Shown here piece by piece: positions 17,420 through 25,031 of a stretch of 64,000 bases of DNA. The translations under genes were made by a program, and so were the position numbers. Position 1 is the first letter of the stretch. Each line of letters begins with the position of its first letter. The stretch comes from Acetobacteraceae bacterium (lineage in GTDB: Bacteria > Pseudomonadota > Alphaproteobacteria > Acetobacterales > Acetobacteraceae), in the NCBI GenBank assembly GCA_027482245.1, contig JAIXWG010000052.1, forward strand, positions 103,086 to 167,085, written 5' to 3'. The notes beneath the pieces were generated by a model. That model was not told where the DNA came from. It was given only the letters and a program-made list of their open reading frames with translations, and searched no databases.

Positions 17420-18217
17420 CTATGGCGCCGGGAACAGCGAATCCGTGCGGCCCATCAGGCGATAGGCGACCAGCCCGACATACTCCCGCAGCGCCCATTC
17501 CGCCTGGTTCAGCCGCGTCGGGAAGGGGCCGAAATAGTCGAGCCCGTAGCCCCCCATCGTCGTGTAGTTCACCGGCCAGGGCGTGATGGTCCAGCCGGCC
17601 TGGCGGAAGACGCCCATGGAGCGCGGCATGTGGCTGGCGGAGGTCACCAGCAGCCAGGTCTCGCCGGGCTTCGGCTGCGCGACGCGGAAGGACAGCACCG
17701 CATTCTCATGCGTGTTGCGGCTCTCGCTCTCGAACACCAGGCGATCGGCGGGCACGCCGAGATCGGTGAAGAGCATCCGCGCGGTATCGGCCTCCGTCGG
17801 GCCGCCGGGGACGATGGCGGCGGACCCGCCGGTGAAGAGAAGGCGCGCGCCGGGGTGGCGGCGGGCGAGGGCCACGGCCTCCGTCATCCGCTCCGCCGCG
17901 CCGTTCAGCGCGGGGATGCCGTGGCGCTCCGTCATCTCCTGGTCCACCGCGCCGCCGAGCACGACGATGCCGGTGACGGGGCCGGGGAGCGTGGCAGGGC
18001 GCGTGAAGCGGGTCTCCAGCGGCACGGTCAGCCACGCCGCGATGGGTGTGGCGAAGACCAGTGCGTACCAGCCGAGGCCCAGCAGCAGCGGCCAGCGCCC
18101 GAAGCGCCGCCCGCGCCAGACCAGCGCCAGGCCGATCAGCGCCAGCAGCAGCGCCGCCGTGTTCGGCGCCAGCACCATCCAGAGCGCCTTGGAGGCGATG
18201 AAGGTGACGGTTTCCAC
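17420..18217 (-). CDS. YdcF/ElyC-type DUF218 membrane-anchored protein
   Basis: DUF218 family protein. Two hydrophobic segments at the N-terminus are followed by the DUF218 core: GIVVLGGAV, LLFTGGSA, ESESRNTHENA and SASHMPRSMGVFRQAG. Members such as ElyC and SanA act in envelope or peptidoglycan homeostasis; biochemical function is unsettled. No ATG exists near the domain start; the GTG at 18217, five bases after the glycosyltransferase stop, gives 265 residues and is preferred over an upstream start that would overlap that gene. It is the last gene of the polysaccharide run. Confidence 0.75.
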   Translation of the reverse strand: METVTFIASKALWMVLAPNTAALLLALIGLALVWRGRRFGRWPLLLGLGWYALVFATPIAAWLTVPLETRFTRPATLPGPVTGIVVLGGAVDQEMTERHGIPALNGAAERMTEAVALARRHPGARLLFTGGSAAIVPGGPTEADTARMLFTDLGVPADRLVFESESRNTHENAVLSFRVAQPKPGETWLLVTSASHMPRSMGVFRQAGWTITPWPVNYTTMGGYGLDYFGPFPTRLNQAEWALREYVGLVAYRLMGRTDSLFPAP

Positions 18218-18221
18218 GTCG

Positions 18222-19094
18222 CTACAGATCCATGATCCGCATCGGATGCGCGCGGCCCCGCAGCAGGTCCCACAGCGCGACAAGGTTGCCCTTGAGCCGC
18301 CCGAAGCGGTCCACATGCGGCTCCGGCGCGAAGGACCGCAGCGCGTTCATGGCGATGTGGCGCGCGGCGGAGGGCAGCGCGTGGCTCCAGGGGAAGGTGC
18401 CCTTGCGGGCGAGGTAGATGGGGTTCGCGACCTGGCTGTAGCCGAGCCGATTCCCCGCGACTCGCCCCGACTTGCTGCCAAGATGCACGCCCCGCGCGCC
18501 GGCCAGCCGCAGGATCGACCCGTGCCGGCCCAGCGCGCGCGTGACGTCGATATCCTCGTACCAGGCATAGAGCGGAAGCTGTTCATCGACGCGGATGCCG
18601 TGGGCGCGCAGCGGTGCCAGGCGAAAAGCCATGTTGCAGCCATAGCCGTTGAAGTGCGGCGCGACCGCCAGCGCATCGCCCTCATACCGGTCATCGGCCA
18701 GGATGGCGCGGCCTTCCGGCACCTCGATCCCCGGGCCCTTGGCGCCATCGGCGATGACGGTGCCGGTGGTGACGACGCAGTCGGGATGCAGGTCCAGCAC
18801 GCGCTCCGTCACCGCGAGGTAATCGGGGGCTGGCAGGAAATCGTCGTCCAGGAACAGCACCGCGTCGCAATCGGCGGCGGCATCGAGGATGGCGTTGCGC
18901 TGGCGCGGCAGGCCGGCGGGGGATTGCAGGAACTCCACCACGGGAAAACGCTCGGCCAGGCCTGTCACATCGTCGGCCGTGACGTGGCAGATGATGATGC
19001 GGTCGGGCGCGCGGGATTGCAGGCGGAGTTCCTTCAGGACCTCGCCCAGGATCGCGGCGCGGCCGCGGGTCGCGATGCCGATGGCGATTTTCAT
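18222..19094 (-). CDS. Glycosyltransferase family 2
   Basis: GT-A fold glycosyltransferase of 290 residues. The N-terminus MKIAIGIATRGRAAILGEVL begins the nucleotide-binding strand, and the metal-binding motif is FLDDDFLPAPDY. A YEDIDVTRALGRHG segment supplies the probable catalytic acidic residue. The ATG at 19094 shares one base with the preceding stop (TGATG), so it is translationally coupled to the next GT2. Donor and acceptor sugars are unknown; context indicates polysaccharide repeat-unit assembly at the cytoplasmic face. Confidence 0.85.
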   Translation of the reverse strand: MKIAIGIATRGRAAILGEVLKELRLQSRAPDRIIICHVTADDVTGLAERFPVVEFLQSPAGLPRQRNAILDAAADCDAVLFLDDDFLPAPDYLAVTERVLDLHPDCVVTTGTVIADGAKGPGIEVPEGRAILADDRYEGDALAVAPHFNGYGCNMAFRLAPLRAHGIRVDEQLPLYAWYEDIDVTRALGRHGSILRLAGARGVHLGSKSGRVAGNRLGYSQVANPIYLARKGTFPWSHALPSAARHIAMNALRSFAPEPHVDRFGRLKGNLVALWDLLRGRAHPMRIMDL

Positions 19095-19972
19095 CAGTGC
19101 TGCCCCTCGATGGGCGCGCGCTTCAACCCGTCCTTCGCGTCCCCGCGCAGGAACCCGGCGGCACGGCCCGCGAAGGTCATGGCGTAGTAGGCCGCATCGC
19201 GCGGGCGCCCCTTGAGGAGGGAGACCACGACGCCGCCGATCGGCCGGATGGCGAAGGGCAGCCAAACGCCCGGCGCCACGCCGTGCCGCCGCAGCGCGAA
19301 GCCGAGGCCGCGGCCATAAAGCCGCGCCCGCGCCGTCGCGACATCCGACAGGCGCTTGTCGGGGTGGATCACGCGAAGCGCCGGCTCGTAGCGCGCTTCA
19401 TGGCCGGCATGGACGGCACGCAGCACCAGGTCATTGCCCTCCGCCGATCCGATCGGCGTGCCCGGCCCCATGCCCTCATCGAACCCGCCCAGCGCCAGCG
19501 CGACGGGGCGGCGGAGCCAGAGGTTGAACTCGATCACGCTGGTCCAGACATTGGTCGCGTCGATGCGGCCACCGGCTTCGCGCCAGCGGCCGGAGCCGAG
19601 GCCGCCTTCCGGGCTGGCGGCGGGGCCGGTCAGGACCATCAAGGCGGGGTCTGCCGCGAAGGCCTTGTCCACCATCGCCAGCGTGCCAGGCTGGAAGAGG
19701 CAGTCGTCATCGGGGAAGGCGACGATCTCGCCATTTGCCTCGCGCAGGCCGAGGTTGCGGGCGTGGTTGGCATTGGCGATGGCGGAGCGGCTATGCGTCA
19801 GCTTCAGCCGTGCCGCATAGGGCGCCAGCACCGCCGCCAGCCGGTCATCCCCGTTCTGGTCCACAATGATGCATTCGGCGTCCTCGCGCCCCTGCGCCAG
19901 CAGGCTGTCGAGGAATTCCGCGATTTCCGTCGTTCGGCCGCGCGTCGCCATGACCAGGCTGAAGCGGATCAT
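19094..19972 (-). CDS. Glycosyltransferase family 2
   Basis: GT-A fold glycosyltransferase of 292 residues. It opens with IRFSLVMATRGRTTEIAEFL, has the donor-site VDQNGDD, the metal-binding AFPDDDCLFQPG and the acceptor-side GSAEGNDLVLRA. The stop overlaps the following GT2 start and its own start overlaps the upstream GT4 stop (ATGA), placing it in the middle of a tightly coupled polysaccharide operon. Both GT2 proteins of the locus share the uncommon ATRGR opening, so they may be related paralogues. Confidence 0.87.
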   Translation of the reverse strand: MIRFSLVMATRGRTTEIAEFLDSLLAQGREDAECIIVDQNGDDRLAAVLAPYAARLKLTHSRSAIANANHARNLGLREANGEIVAFPDDDCLFQPGTLAMVDKAFAADPALMVLTGPAASPEGGLGSGRWREAGGRIDATNVWTSVIEFNLWLRRPVALALGGFDEGMGPGTPIGSAEGNDLVLRAVHAGHEARYEPALRVIHPDKRLSDVATARARLYGRGLGFALRRHGVAPGVWLPFAIRPIGGVVVSLLKGRPRDAAYYAMTFAGRAAGFLRGDAKDGLKRAPIEGQH

Positions 19973-21075
19973 CGGGCGGCGAGCCCCTGCGCCACCAGCG
20001 CCTGGATGCGGTCGCGGAAGATGGCGCGGGTGAAGCGCTCCGCATTGGCGCGGCAGGCCTCCGGCGCGATGGGCAGCGCCTCGAACCGCGCGACGGCGCC
20101 GCGGATGCTGGCCGCGCTCTGCTCGGGGAACAGGACGCCGGTGCTGTCGGGGGCCACGATGTCGCTGGCGCCGCCGCGGCCATAGACGATCAGCGGCGTG
20201 CCGCAGGCCTGCGCCTCCACCATCGCGATGCCGAAATCCTCCTCCGCCGCGAAGACGAAGGCGCGGGCACCCTGGAGCAGCCGCACCAGGTCGGGCTGCG
20301 GCACGCGCCCGAGGATCTCGATGTTCTGCGCGCCGCCCGCGGCTTCGCGAACGCGCGCCATCTCCGGGCCATCGCCAGCGATGACCAGCCGCTTGTCGGG
20401 CATCGCGCGAAAAGCCTCGGCGACGAGGTCGATGCGCTTGTAGGGCACCATGCGGGAGGCGACGAAATAGTAGTCCTGCTTGGTGGCGACGAAGGGAAAT
20501 CCATCGATGTCCACGGGCGGGTGGATCACCGTGCTCTCCCGCCGCCAGGTCTTGCGGATGCGCTCCGCGATCCAGGCGCTGTTGGCGGCGATCAGGTCGG
20601 GGCGCGCGGCGGAGGCATGGTCCCAGCCGCGCAGCTTGTGCAGCAGCCAGCGCGTCAGCACGCCCTTCGGCCCCGTCTCCATCCGCGCCTGGCGGAGGTA
20701 CTGGTGCTGCAGGTCCCAGGCATAGCGCATGGGGCTGTGGACGTAGGAGACGTGAAGCGTCGCCGGCCCCGTCAGCACGCCCTTCGCCACCGCATGCGAC
20801 GACGACAGGACCAGGTCATAGGCCGACAGGTCGAACTGCTCCACCGCGATCGGCATCAGGCCGAGGTAGTAGCGGAACCAGGACCGCGCGCGCGGCAGGC
20901 GCTGGATGAAGCTGGTGGTCGGCACCTTGCCTCGCAGGAAGTGGCGGTCCTTCTCGGCCAGGAAATCGCAGACGACGAAGAGGTCCGCGTCCTGCCAGAC
21001 CTCCAGCAATTGCTCCAGCACGCGCTCGGACCCCGCATAGGTCTCGAGCCACTCATGGACGATCGCGACCCTCAT
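19969..21075 (-). CDS. Glycosyltransferase family 4 (WbaZ-like)
   Basis: GT-B fold retaining glycosyltransferase of 368 residues. The opening MRVAIVHEWLETYAGSERVL and the segment VSYVHSPMRYAWDL are characteristic of WbaZ-like mannosyltransferases. The nucleotide-sugar domain shows VASRMVPYKRIDLVAEAF, IAGDGPEM and the E-x7-E element FAAEEDFGIAMVEAQACGTP. Starts and stops overlap neighbours by four bases. A mannosyl-type donor is plausible from the WbaZ resemblance but not proved. Confidence 0.88.
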   Translation of the reverse strand: MRVAIVHEWLETYAGSERVLEQLLEVWQDADLFVVCDFLAEKDRHFLRGKVPTTSFIQRLPRARSWFRYYLGLMPIAVEQFDLSAYDLVLSSSHAVAKGVLTGPATLHVSYVHSPMRYAWDLQHQYLRQARMETGPKGVLTRWLLHKLRGWDHASAARPDLIAANSAWIAERIRKTWRRESTVIHPPVDIDGFPFVATKQDYYFVASRMVPYKRIDLVAEAFRAMPDKRLVIAGDGPEMARVREAAGGAQNIEILGRVPQPDLVRLLQGARAFVFAAEEDFGIAMVEAQACGTPLIVYGRGGASDIVAPDSTGVLFPEQSAASIRGAVARFEALPIAPEACRANAERFTRAIFRDRIQALVAQGLAAR

Positions 21076-22127
21076 CGGGGCTCCACCAGGTCAAGCAGGC
21101 GCCGCGCGGCAGCGGGCCAGGAGAAGGTCTCGGCCCGGGCGCGGCCGGCGGCGCGGAGATGGTCGGACAGTCCGGGCTCGTCCAGCAGCCGGGCCAGCGC
21201 CGCGGCGGGGGTGCGCGCGCCCTCCGCATCGAACCACAGCGCGGCATCGCCACAGACCTCCGGCACCGCGCCGGCCGACGCCGCGAGCACGGGGCAGTGG
21301 CACCACATCGCCTCCAGCGGCGGCAGGCCGAAACCCTCGTAGCGAGAGGGGAAGATCAGGCAGAGCGCGTTCTCATACAGCGCGCGCAGCTCCGCATCCG
21401 TCACGCGGCCGAGCGCCCTGGCGGCATCGACGTCGCCGGCATTGCGGAAGACGCTGGCATCCGCCGCGCCGGCGACCGCCAGCACCAGGCCCCGCCGCGC
21501 CAGCAGCGCCACCGCGTCGCGCAGCGCGTCGAGGTTCTTGTGCGCGGCGCGGGTGCCGACGGCCAGCGCATAGCCGCGCGGCGCCAGCCCGTGCCTCGCC
21601 AGCACCGACCCATCGGCAGGGTCGCGCAGCGCATGCTCGCCACCTTCCGCCACCACGCCGATCCGCGCGGGATCAATGCCGAGGCGGCGGGAGAGCCGCG
21701 TGCGGGAGAAGTCGGACACGGTGATGATCCGCGTGCCGAGCCGCGGCAGCGCCAGGTGCAGCGTGCGGTACCAGCTGCGGAAGGCGAAGGAGTAGGATTC
21801 CGGCGTGTCGAAGGCCCCGGCATCGTGGATCACCACGGCCTGGCGCCGCCGCAGCAGCGGCGCGGTATTGCCGAGGTTGAGCAGCATGTCCCGCCCCGCG
21901 GCGCGCGGCAGCTCCAGCTGCTCCCACGCCTGGCCGGACAGGCGGCCCACGATCTCCACCTTCAGGCCCGCGAACGCCGCGGGCGCGCCCTTCGGCGCCA
22001 GCAGGCGCAGCGGCGGCGCCTGCCCGGCGGCGGACAGCGCGGCCATGGCGGTGGTGACTTCGCGCGCGAAGCGCTGCACGCCCGACATGGCCTGCGTCAG
22101 GAAGCGGGCGTTGATGGCGATGGTCAT
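21072..22127 (-). CDS. Glycosyltransferase family 4
   Basis: GT-B fold retaining glycosyltransferase of 351 residues. Features: NARFLTQAMSGVQRFAREV at the N-terminus, VIHDAGAF, TVSDFSRTRLSRRLGI, a donor-binding AVGTRAAHKNLDAL and the E-x7-E motif in PSRYEGFGLPPLEAMWCHCP. The ATG at 22127 overlaps the flippase stop; a reading frame extends some 300 codons further upstream, but that stretch is antisense-like Arg/Ala-rich translation inside the flippase gene and is discarded. Confidence 0.88.
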   Translation of the reverse strand: MTIAINARFLTQAMSGVQRFAREVTTAMAALSAAGQAPPLRLLAPKGAPAAFAGLKVEIVGRLSGQAWEQLELPRAAGRDMLLNLGNTAPLLRRRQAVVIHDAGAFDTPESYSFAFRSWYRTLHLALPRLGTRIITVSDFSRTRLSRRLGIDPARIGVVAEGGEHALRDPADGSVLARHGLAPRGYALAVGTRAAHKNLDALRDAVALLARRGLVLAVAGAADASVFRNAGDVDAARALGRVTDAELRALYENALCLIFPSRYEGFGLPPLEAMWCHCPVLAASAGAVPEVCGDAALWFDAEGARTPAAALARLLDEPGLSDHLRAAGRARAETFSWPAAARRLLDLVEPR

Positions 22128-23653
22128 GCGGGTTCCCCGCGCAGCACGGCACGGATGCGCCAGGGACGACGCAGCAGGCCGCGCGCATCCCGGCGCTCGG
22201 TGGCGGTCAGGGCGGGCAGGCCCGCCGCGGTGAAGGCGGCCAGCGCCAGCAGGCCGAGCACCGCAAGCGCGGAGGGCCCGACCGGCAGCAGCAGCAGCGA
22301 CAGCCCCGCGCCACCCGCCAGCAGCGGCGCGGCGAGGCGCCGGGCGGCATCGGCCGCCGCCGGATAGAAGCGCGCGACCAGCGCCAGCCGGCCGAGGCAA
22401 TCCGCCGCGCAGCGCAGCGCCCAGGCGCAGGCCGCACCCTCGATCCCCATCCACAGCAGCAGCCCGGCCGACAGCGGCAGGAAGACCAGCGCCTGGCCCA
22501 GCTGCCACTTGGCGTTCAGGTCCGGCCGCCCGATCGCGTCCAGCAGCGCGCCCGGCGCGAAGGCGGCGCAGGAGAAGAAGATGCCGACGGCCAGGATCTG
22601 CAGCACGCGCCCGCCGCCGGCCGCGAATTCCGCCCCGAGCCAGAGATGCAGCACCTGCGGCCCGGCGGCGACCAGCACCAGGCAGGCCGGCAGCACCATC
22701 GCCATCACCATCAGCGCGCCGCGCCGCAGCAGCCCGGCCGTCGCTTCCGCGTGCGTCGCGAAGACGCTCGCCATGGCCGGCAGCAGCGCCTGCGCCACCG
22801 CCACGGGCAGGATCCACATCCGCATGACGAGGTCGAGCGGCGTGGCGTAGAAGGCGACGGCCGTCAGCGTCAGCAGCGACCCCACCAGGAAGCGATCGGC
22901 ATAGAGCAGCGCCTGGGTCAGGATGCCTGACGCGCTCATCCAGCCGCCCATCCGCACCAGGGGCCCGACCAGCGACCAGCGCGGCCAGGTCGGCCCCAGG
23001 CCCGGCAGGTCCCGCCGCGCCAGCCATGTGTAGCAGAGCGTGTTGGCCAGCCGGCACAGCACCAGCGCCAGGATCACGCCCACCAGGCTCTGCCAGACCA
23101 GCAGCACCAGCACGGGGCCGAGGTAGTAGAAGATGGCGACGGGGATGGTGACGAGGTTCGCTTCCCGGAAGCGCTGATGCGCCGCCAGCGTGCCCCAGAG
23201 CGCGGCATTCACCACGACCAGCGGCGCGGCGGCGCAGAGCACGCGGAACGCCGTCGTCGCCTCCGCCTGCAAAGCCGGCGGCGTGTTCAGCAGGCTACCG
23301 ACCAGCCAGGGGATGAAGGCGAAGGCGACCGCGGCCATGATCGCGCTCAGCAGGAACAGCGCGCTGATCGCCGCCCCCGCCAGTTCCGCGGCACCCTCCG
23401 TCTCCCCCGCCCCGATGCGGGCGGAGAGTGCCCGCGTCAGCGCCGCCCCGACGCCGAGGTCGAAGACCCCGAAGACGCCGACCAGGGCGAGCGCCAGGGT
23501 GAAGAGCCCCCAGCGGTCCAGCCCCATCTGGTGGACCAGCACGGGCGTGAGGGCGAGGGCCAGGAGCAGGGGCAGGCCCCGTCCCGCCGCGTTCCAGAGG
23601 GTGCCGGAGAGCAGCCGGCCGCCCGAGGCGCGCTGTTCGGCCGTTTCGGCCAT
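22124..23653 (-). CDS. Oligosaccharide flippase (Wzx/MATE-type)
   Basis: Polytopic membrane protein of 509 residues with about 12-14 hydrophobic segments, typical of polysaccharide flippases that move undecaprenyl-linked repeat units across the inner membrane. The N-terminal LLSGTLWNAAGRGLPLLLAL and DLGVGAALTRALS match the family. An ATG at 23653 is chosen; a TTG seven codons upstream is possible. It lies between the glycosyltransferases and the priming sugar transferase, as expected for a Wzx/Wzy system, although no Wzy polymerase or Wzz chain-length regulator was recognised in the window. Confidence 0.85.
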   Translation of the reverse strand: MAETAEQRASGGRLLSGTLWNAAGRGLPLLLALALTPVLVHQMGLDRWGLFTLALALVGVFGVFDLGVGAALTRALSARIGAGETEGAAELAGAAISALFLLSAIMAAVAFAFIPWLVGSLLNTPPALQAEATTAFRVLCAAAPLVVVNAALWGTLAAHQRFREANLVTIPVAIFYYLGPVLVLLVWQSLVGVILALVLCRLANTLCYTWLARRDLPGLGPTWPRWSLVGPLVRMGGWMSASGILTQALLYADRFLVGSLLTLTAVAFYATPLDLVMRMWILPVAVAQALLPAMASVFATHAEATAGLLRRGALMVMAMVLPACLVLVAAGPQVLHLWLGAEFAAGGGRVLQILAVGIFFSCAAFAPGALLDAIGRPDLNAKWQLGQALVFLPLSAGLLLWMGIEGAACAWALRCAADCLGRLALVARFYPAAADAARRLAAPLLAGGAGLSLLLLPVGPSALAVLGLLALAAFTAAGLPALTATERRDARGLLRRPWRIRAVLRGEPA

Positions 23654-23675
23654 GGCGTGCGCCAATCCTGTCAAA

Positions 23676-23701
23676 GGGCCCGCGGTGTCAGCCGTGGGCC
23701 C
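23676..23701. terminator. GC-rich hairpin upstream of the flippase gene
   Basis: GGGCCC arms (23676-23681 and 23696-23701) extend inward with CGG/CCG to about ten pairs with one G-T wobble. It lies between the end of the sugar transferase and the flippase start. It could attenuate read-through within the operon or be a terminator; no T-run follows. Confidence 0.3.
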
Positions 23702-23725
23702 GCCTGTAGCGGATTCAGAAGGGGA

Positions 23726-24475
23726 TCAGTAGGCGCCGCGGCGGGCCAGGACGGCGGCCGGGGTGCGGAGCAGGATGCGGATGTCGTTCAGCAGCGACGG
23801 GTGCATCACATAGGCGACGTCGAGCGCCACGCGCTGGGCGTAGGAGGTGTCGCTGCGGCCGCTCACCTGCCAGGGGCCGGTGATGCCTGGGCGCACCGCC
23901 AGGTAGTGCTGCGCCGCCTGGCCGTAATAGGCCGCGAGCTCCGCCGCCTGCACCGGCCTGGGGCCGACCAGGCTCATGTCGCCGCGCAGCACGTTGATGA
24001 TCTGCGGCAGTTCGTCCAGCGAGGAGGCGCGCAGGAAGCGGCCCACCCAGGTGACGCGCGGGTCGTTCTTCAGCTTGCGGGTCGATTCCCATTCCGCCCG
24101 GGCGATCGGGTCGCGCTCGATCAGCGCGGCCAGGCGCCGGTCGGCATCCGCGACCATGGAGCGGAACTTGAGGCAGCCGAACAGCCGCCCGCCGCGGCCC
24201 ACGCGTTCATGCGCATAGAAGACCTTGCCGCCATCCATCTTCACCAGCACGGCGAGGATGAGGAACACCGGCAGGGTGGCCAGCAGCAGCGCCGCGGCGC
24301 CGAGGATGTCCAGCGTCCGCTTGGCGGCGCGGCGCGCCACCTCCGCCGGGGCAGCGGCTTCGGCGGCCGTCATCGCCTGGCCGGGCATGCCCGGGGCGAA
24401 GAGAGGGTGCGTCAGCGCGGACCGCTTCGTCTCGGGCTCGGGGGCGAGCGTCTGGACGGCTTCCAGGCCAGGCAT
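23726..24475 (-). CDS. Undecaprenyl-phosphate sugar-1-phosphate transferase
   Basis: Priming polyprenyl glycosylphosphotransferase of the bacterial sugar transferase family, 249 residues, which transfers a sugar-1-phosphate to undecaprenyl phosphate to start the repeat unit. One N-terminal membrane helix (LGAAALLLATLPVFLILAVL) precedes the catalytic domain with YAHERVGRGGRLF, CLKFRSMV, SLDELPQIINVLRGDMSLVG, RPGITGPWQVSGRSD and DVAYV. It is the short WsaP/WbaP C-terminal type without extra N-terminal helices. The ATG at 24475 follows a GAGGACC Shine-Dalgarno; the frame extends 67 codons further without similarity. Confidence 0.92.
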   Translation of the reverse strand: MPGLEAVQTLAPEPETKRSALTHPLFAPGMPGQAMTAAEAAAPAEVARRAAKRTLDILGAAALLLATLPVFLILAVLVKMDGGKVFYAHERVGRGGRLFGCLKFRSMVADADRRLAALIERDPIARAEWESTRKLKNDPRVTWVGRFLRASSLDELPQIINVLRGDMSLVGPRPVQAAELAAYYGQAAQHYLAVRPGITGPWQVSGRSDTSYAQRVALDVAYVMHPSLLNDIRILLRTPAAVLARRGAY

Positions 24476-24730
24476 GAGGTCCTCGTGGTGCGGCGGGGGG
24501 GCCGCGTCTGGGTTGACTGGGTCCGATCCGGTACCTTTCCTGCCGCCCAGCGGGGCCGTTGGGCCTCGATGGGGTGGCGGATCGATCCTCCGGACCTTTC
24601 CTTCGACGATAAGGGTTAGCCCTATTGACCGGCGGGTTTGCGACGGGGTTGGGGCGAGATTGTGGCGGTGCGGCAATCTGCCGGTGAGTCATTGAAAATT
24701 CGCCTCCCGCGCGCTTTTCGCGGGCGCTTC

Positions 24731-24747
24731 GTGGCAGGGCGTGCCAC
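24731..24747. promoter_or_regulatory. Inverted repeat GTGGCA-N5-TGCCAC
   Basis: A perfect 6-base inverted repeat 9 bases upstream of the small membrane protein ATG. It could bind a dimeric regulator of the divergent polysaccharide transcripts. The rest of the 281-base gap from 24476 to 24756 shows nothing else I can support. Confidence 0.3.
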
Positions 24748-24756
24748 AATTTCGCC

Positions 24757-24963
24757 ATGCGCCAGTACCGACAGACCAGCAGGGCCCAGAGAGGCCCGGT
24801 ACCGAAGCTTCCACCCGGGGCAGATCCGCGCCCGGACAGGCCCGCGCGGTTCGAACCATGGCGCCCCGTGCCGGCCGTGGGACAGGGCTCCCCGGCCCGG
24901 GGAATCGCGATCGCGGTGCTGATTTCCTCGTTGTTCTGGGTCGGACTCGCCGTCCTGCTGTAG
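24757..24963 (+). CDS. Possible small single-pass membrane protein
   Basis: A 68-residue frame with an Arg/Pro-rich soluble N-terminus and one C-terminal hydrophobic helix (GIAIAVLISSLFWVGLAVLL) ending at the stop, which would make a tail-anchored protein. I do not recognise a family. In its favour, the helix is strongly hydrophobic in a region where shadow frames are Arg/Ala-rich, the frame is followed by a hairpin, and it starts after an inverted repeat. Against it, there is no clear Shine-Dalgarno. Its position beside polysaccharide genes suggests an envelope role if it is real. Confidence 0.4.
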   Translation: MRQYRQTSRAQRGPVPKLPPGADPRPDRPARFEPWRPVPAVGQGSPARGIAIAVLISSLFWVGLAVLL

Positions 24964-24965
24964 CC

Positions 24966-24998
24966 GCCTTGCCGGCCGCGGGGCCGGCGGCGTAAGGC
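24966..24998 (+). terminator. Hairpin after the small membrane protein
   Basis: An inner stem CCGGCC/GGCCGG (24972-24977 and 24982-24987) is flanked by GCCTT/AAGGC (24966-24970 and 24994-24998). It directly follows the stop of the small frame. No T-run is present. Confidence 0.35.
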
Positions 24999-25031
24999 GC
25001 ATGGCGATCGCCGCGCCGAGGAACCGCCGCC

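Noticed and set aside
22128..23057. Upstream extension of the GT4 gene at 21072
   Set aside because: The added 310 codons lie inside the flippase gene and translate to Arg/Gly/Ala-rich sequence with no glycosyltransferase similarity.
24731..24747. Sigma-54 promoter at the TGGCAC palindrome
   Set aside because: The spacing between the GG and GC elements does not match the -24/-12 consensus; kept only as an inverted repeat.
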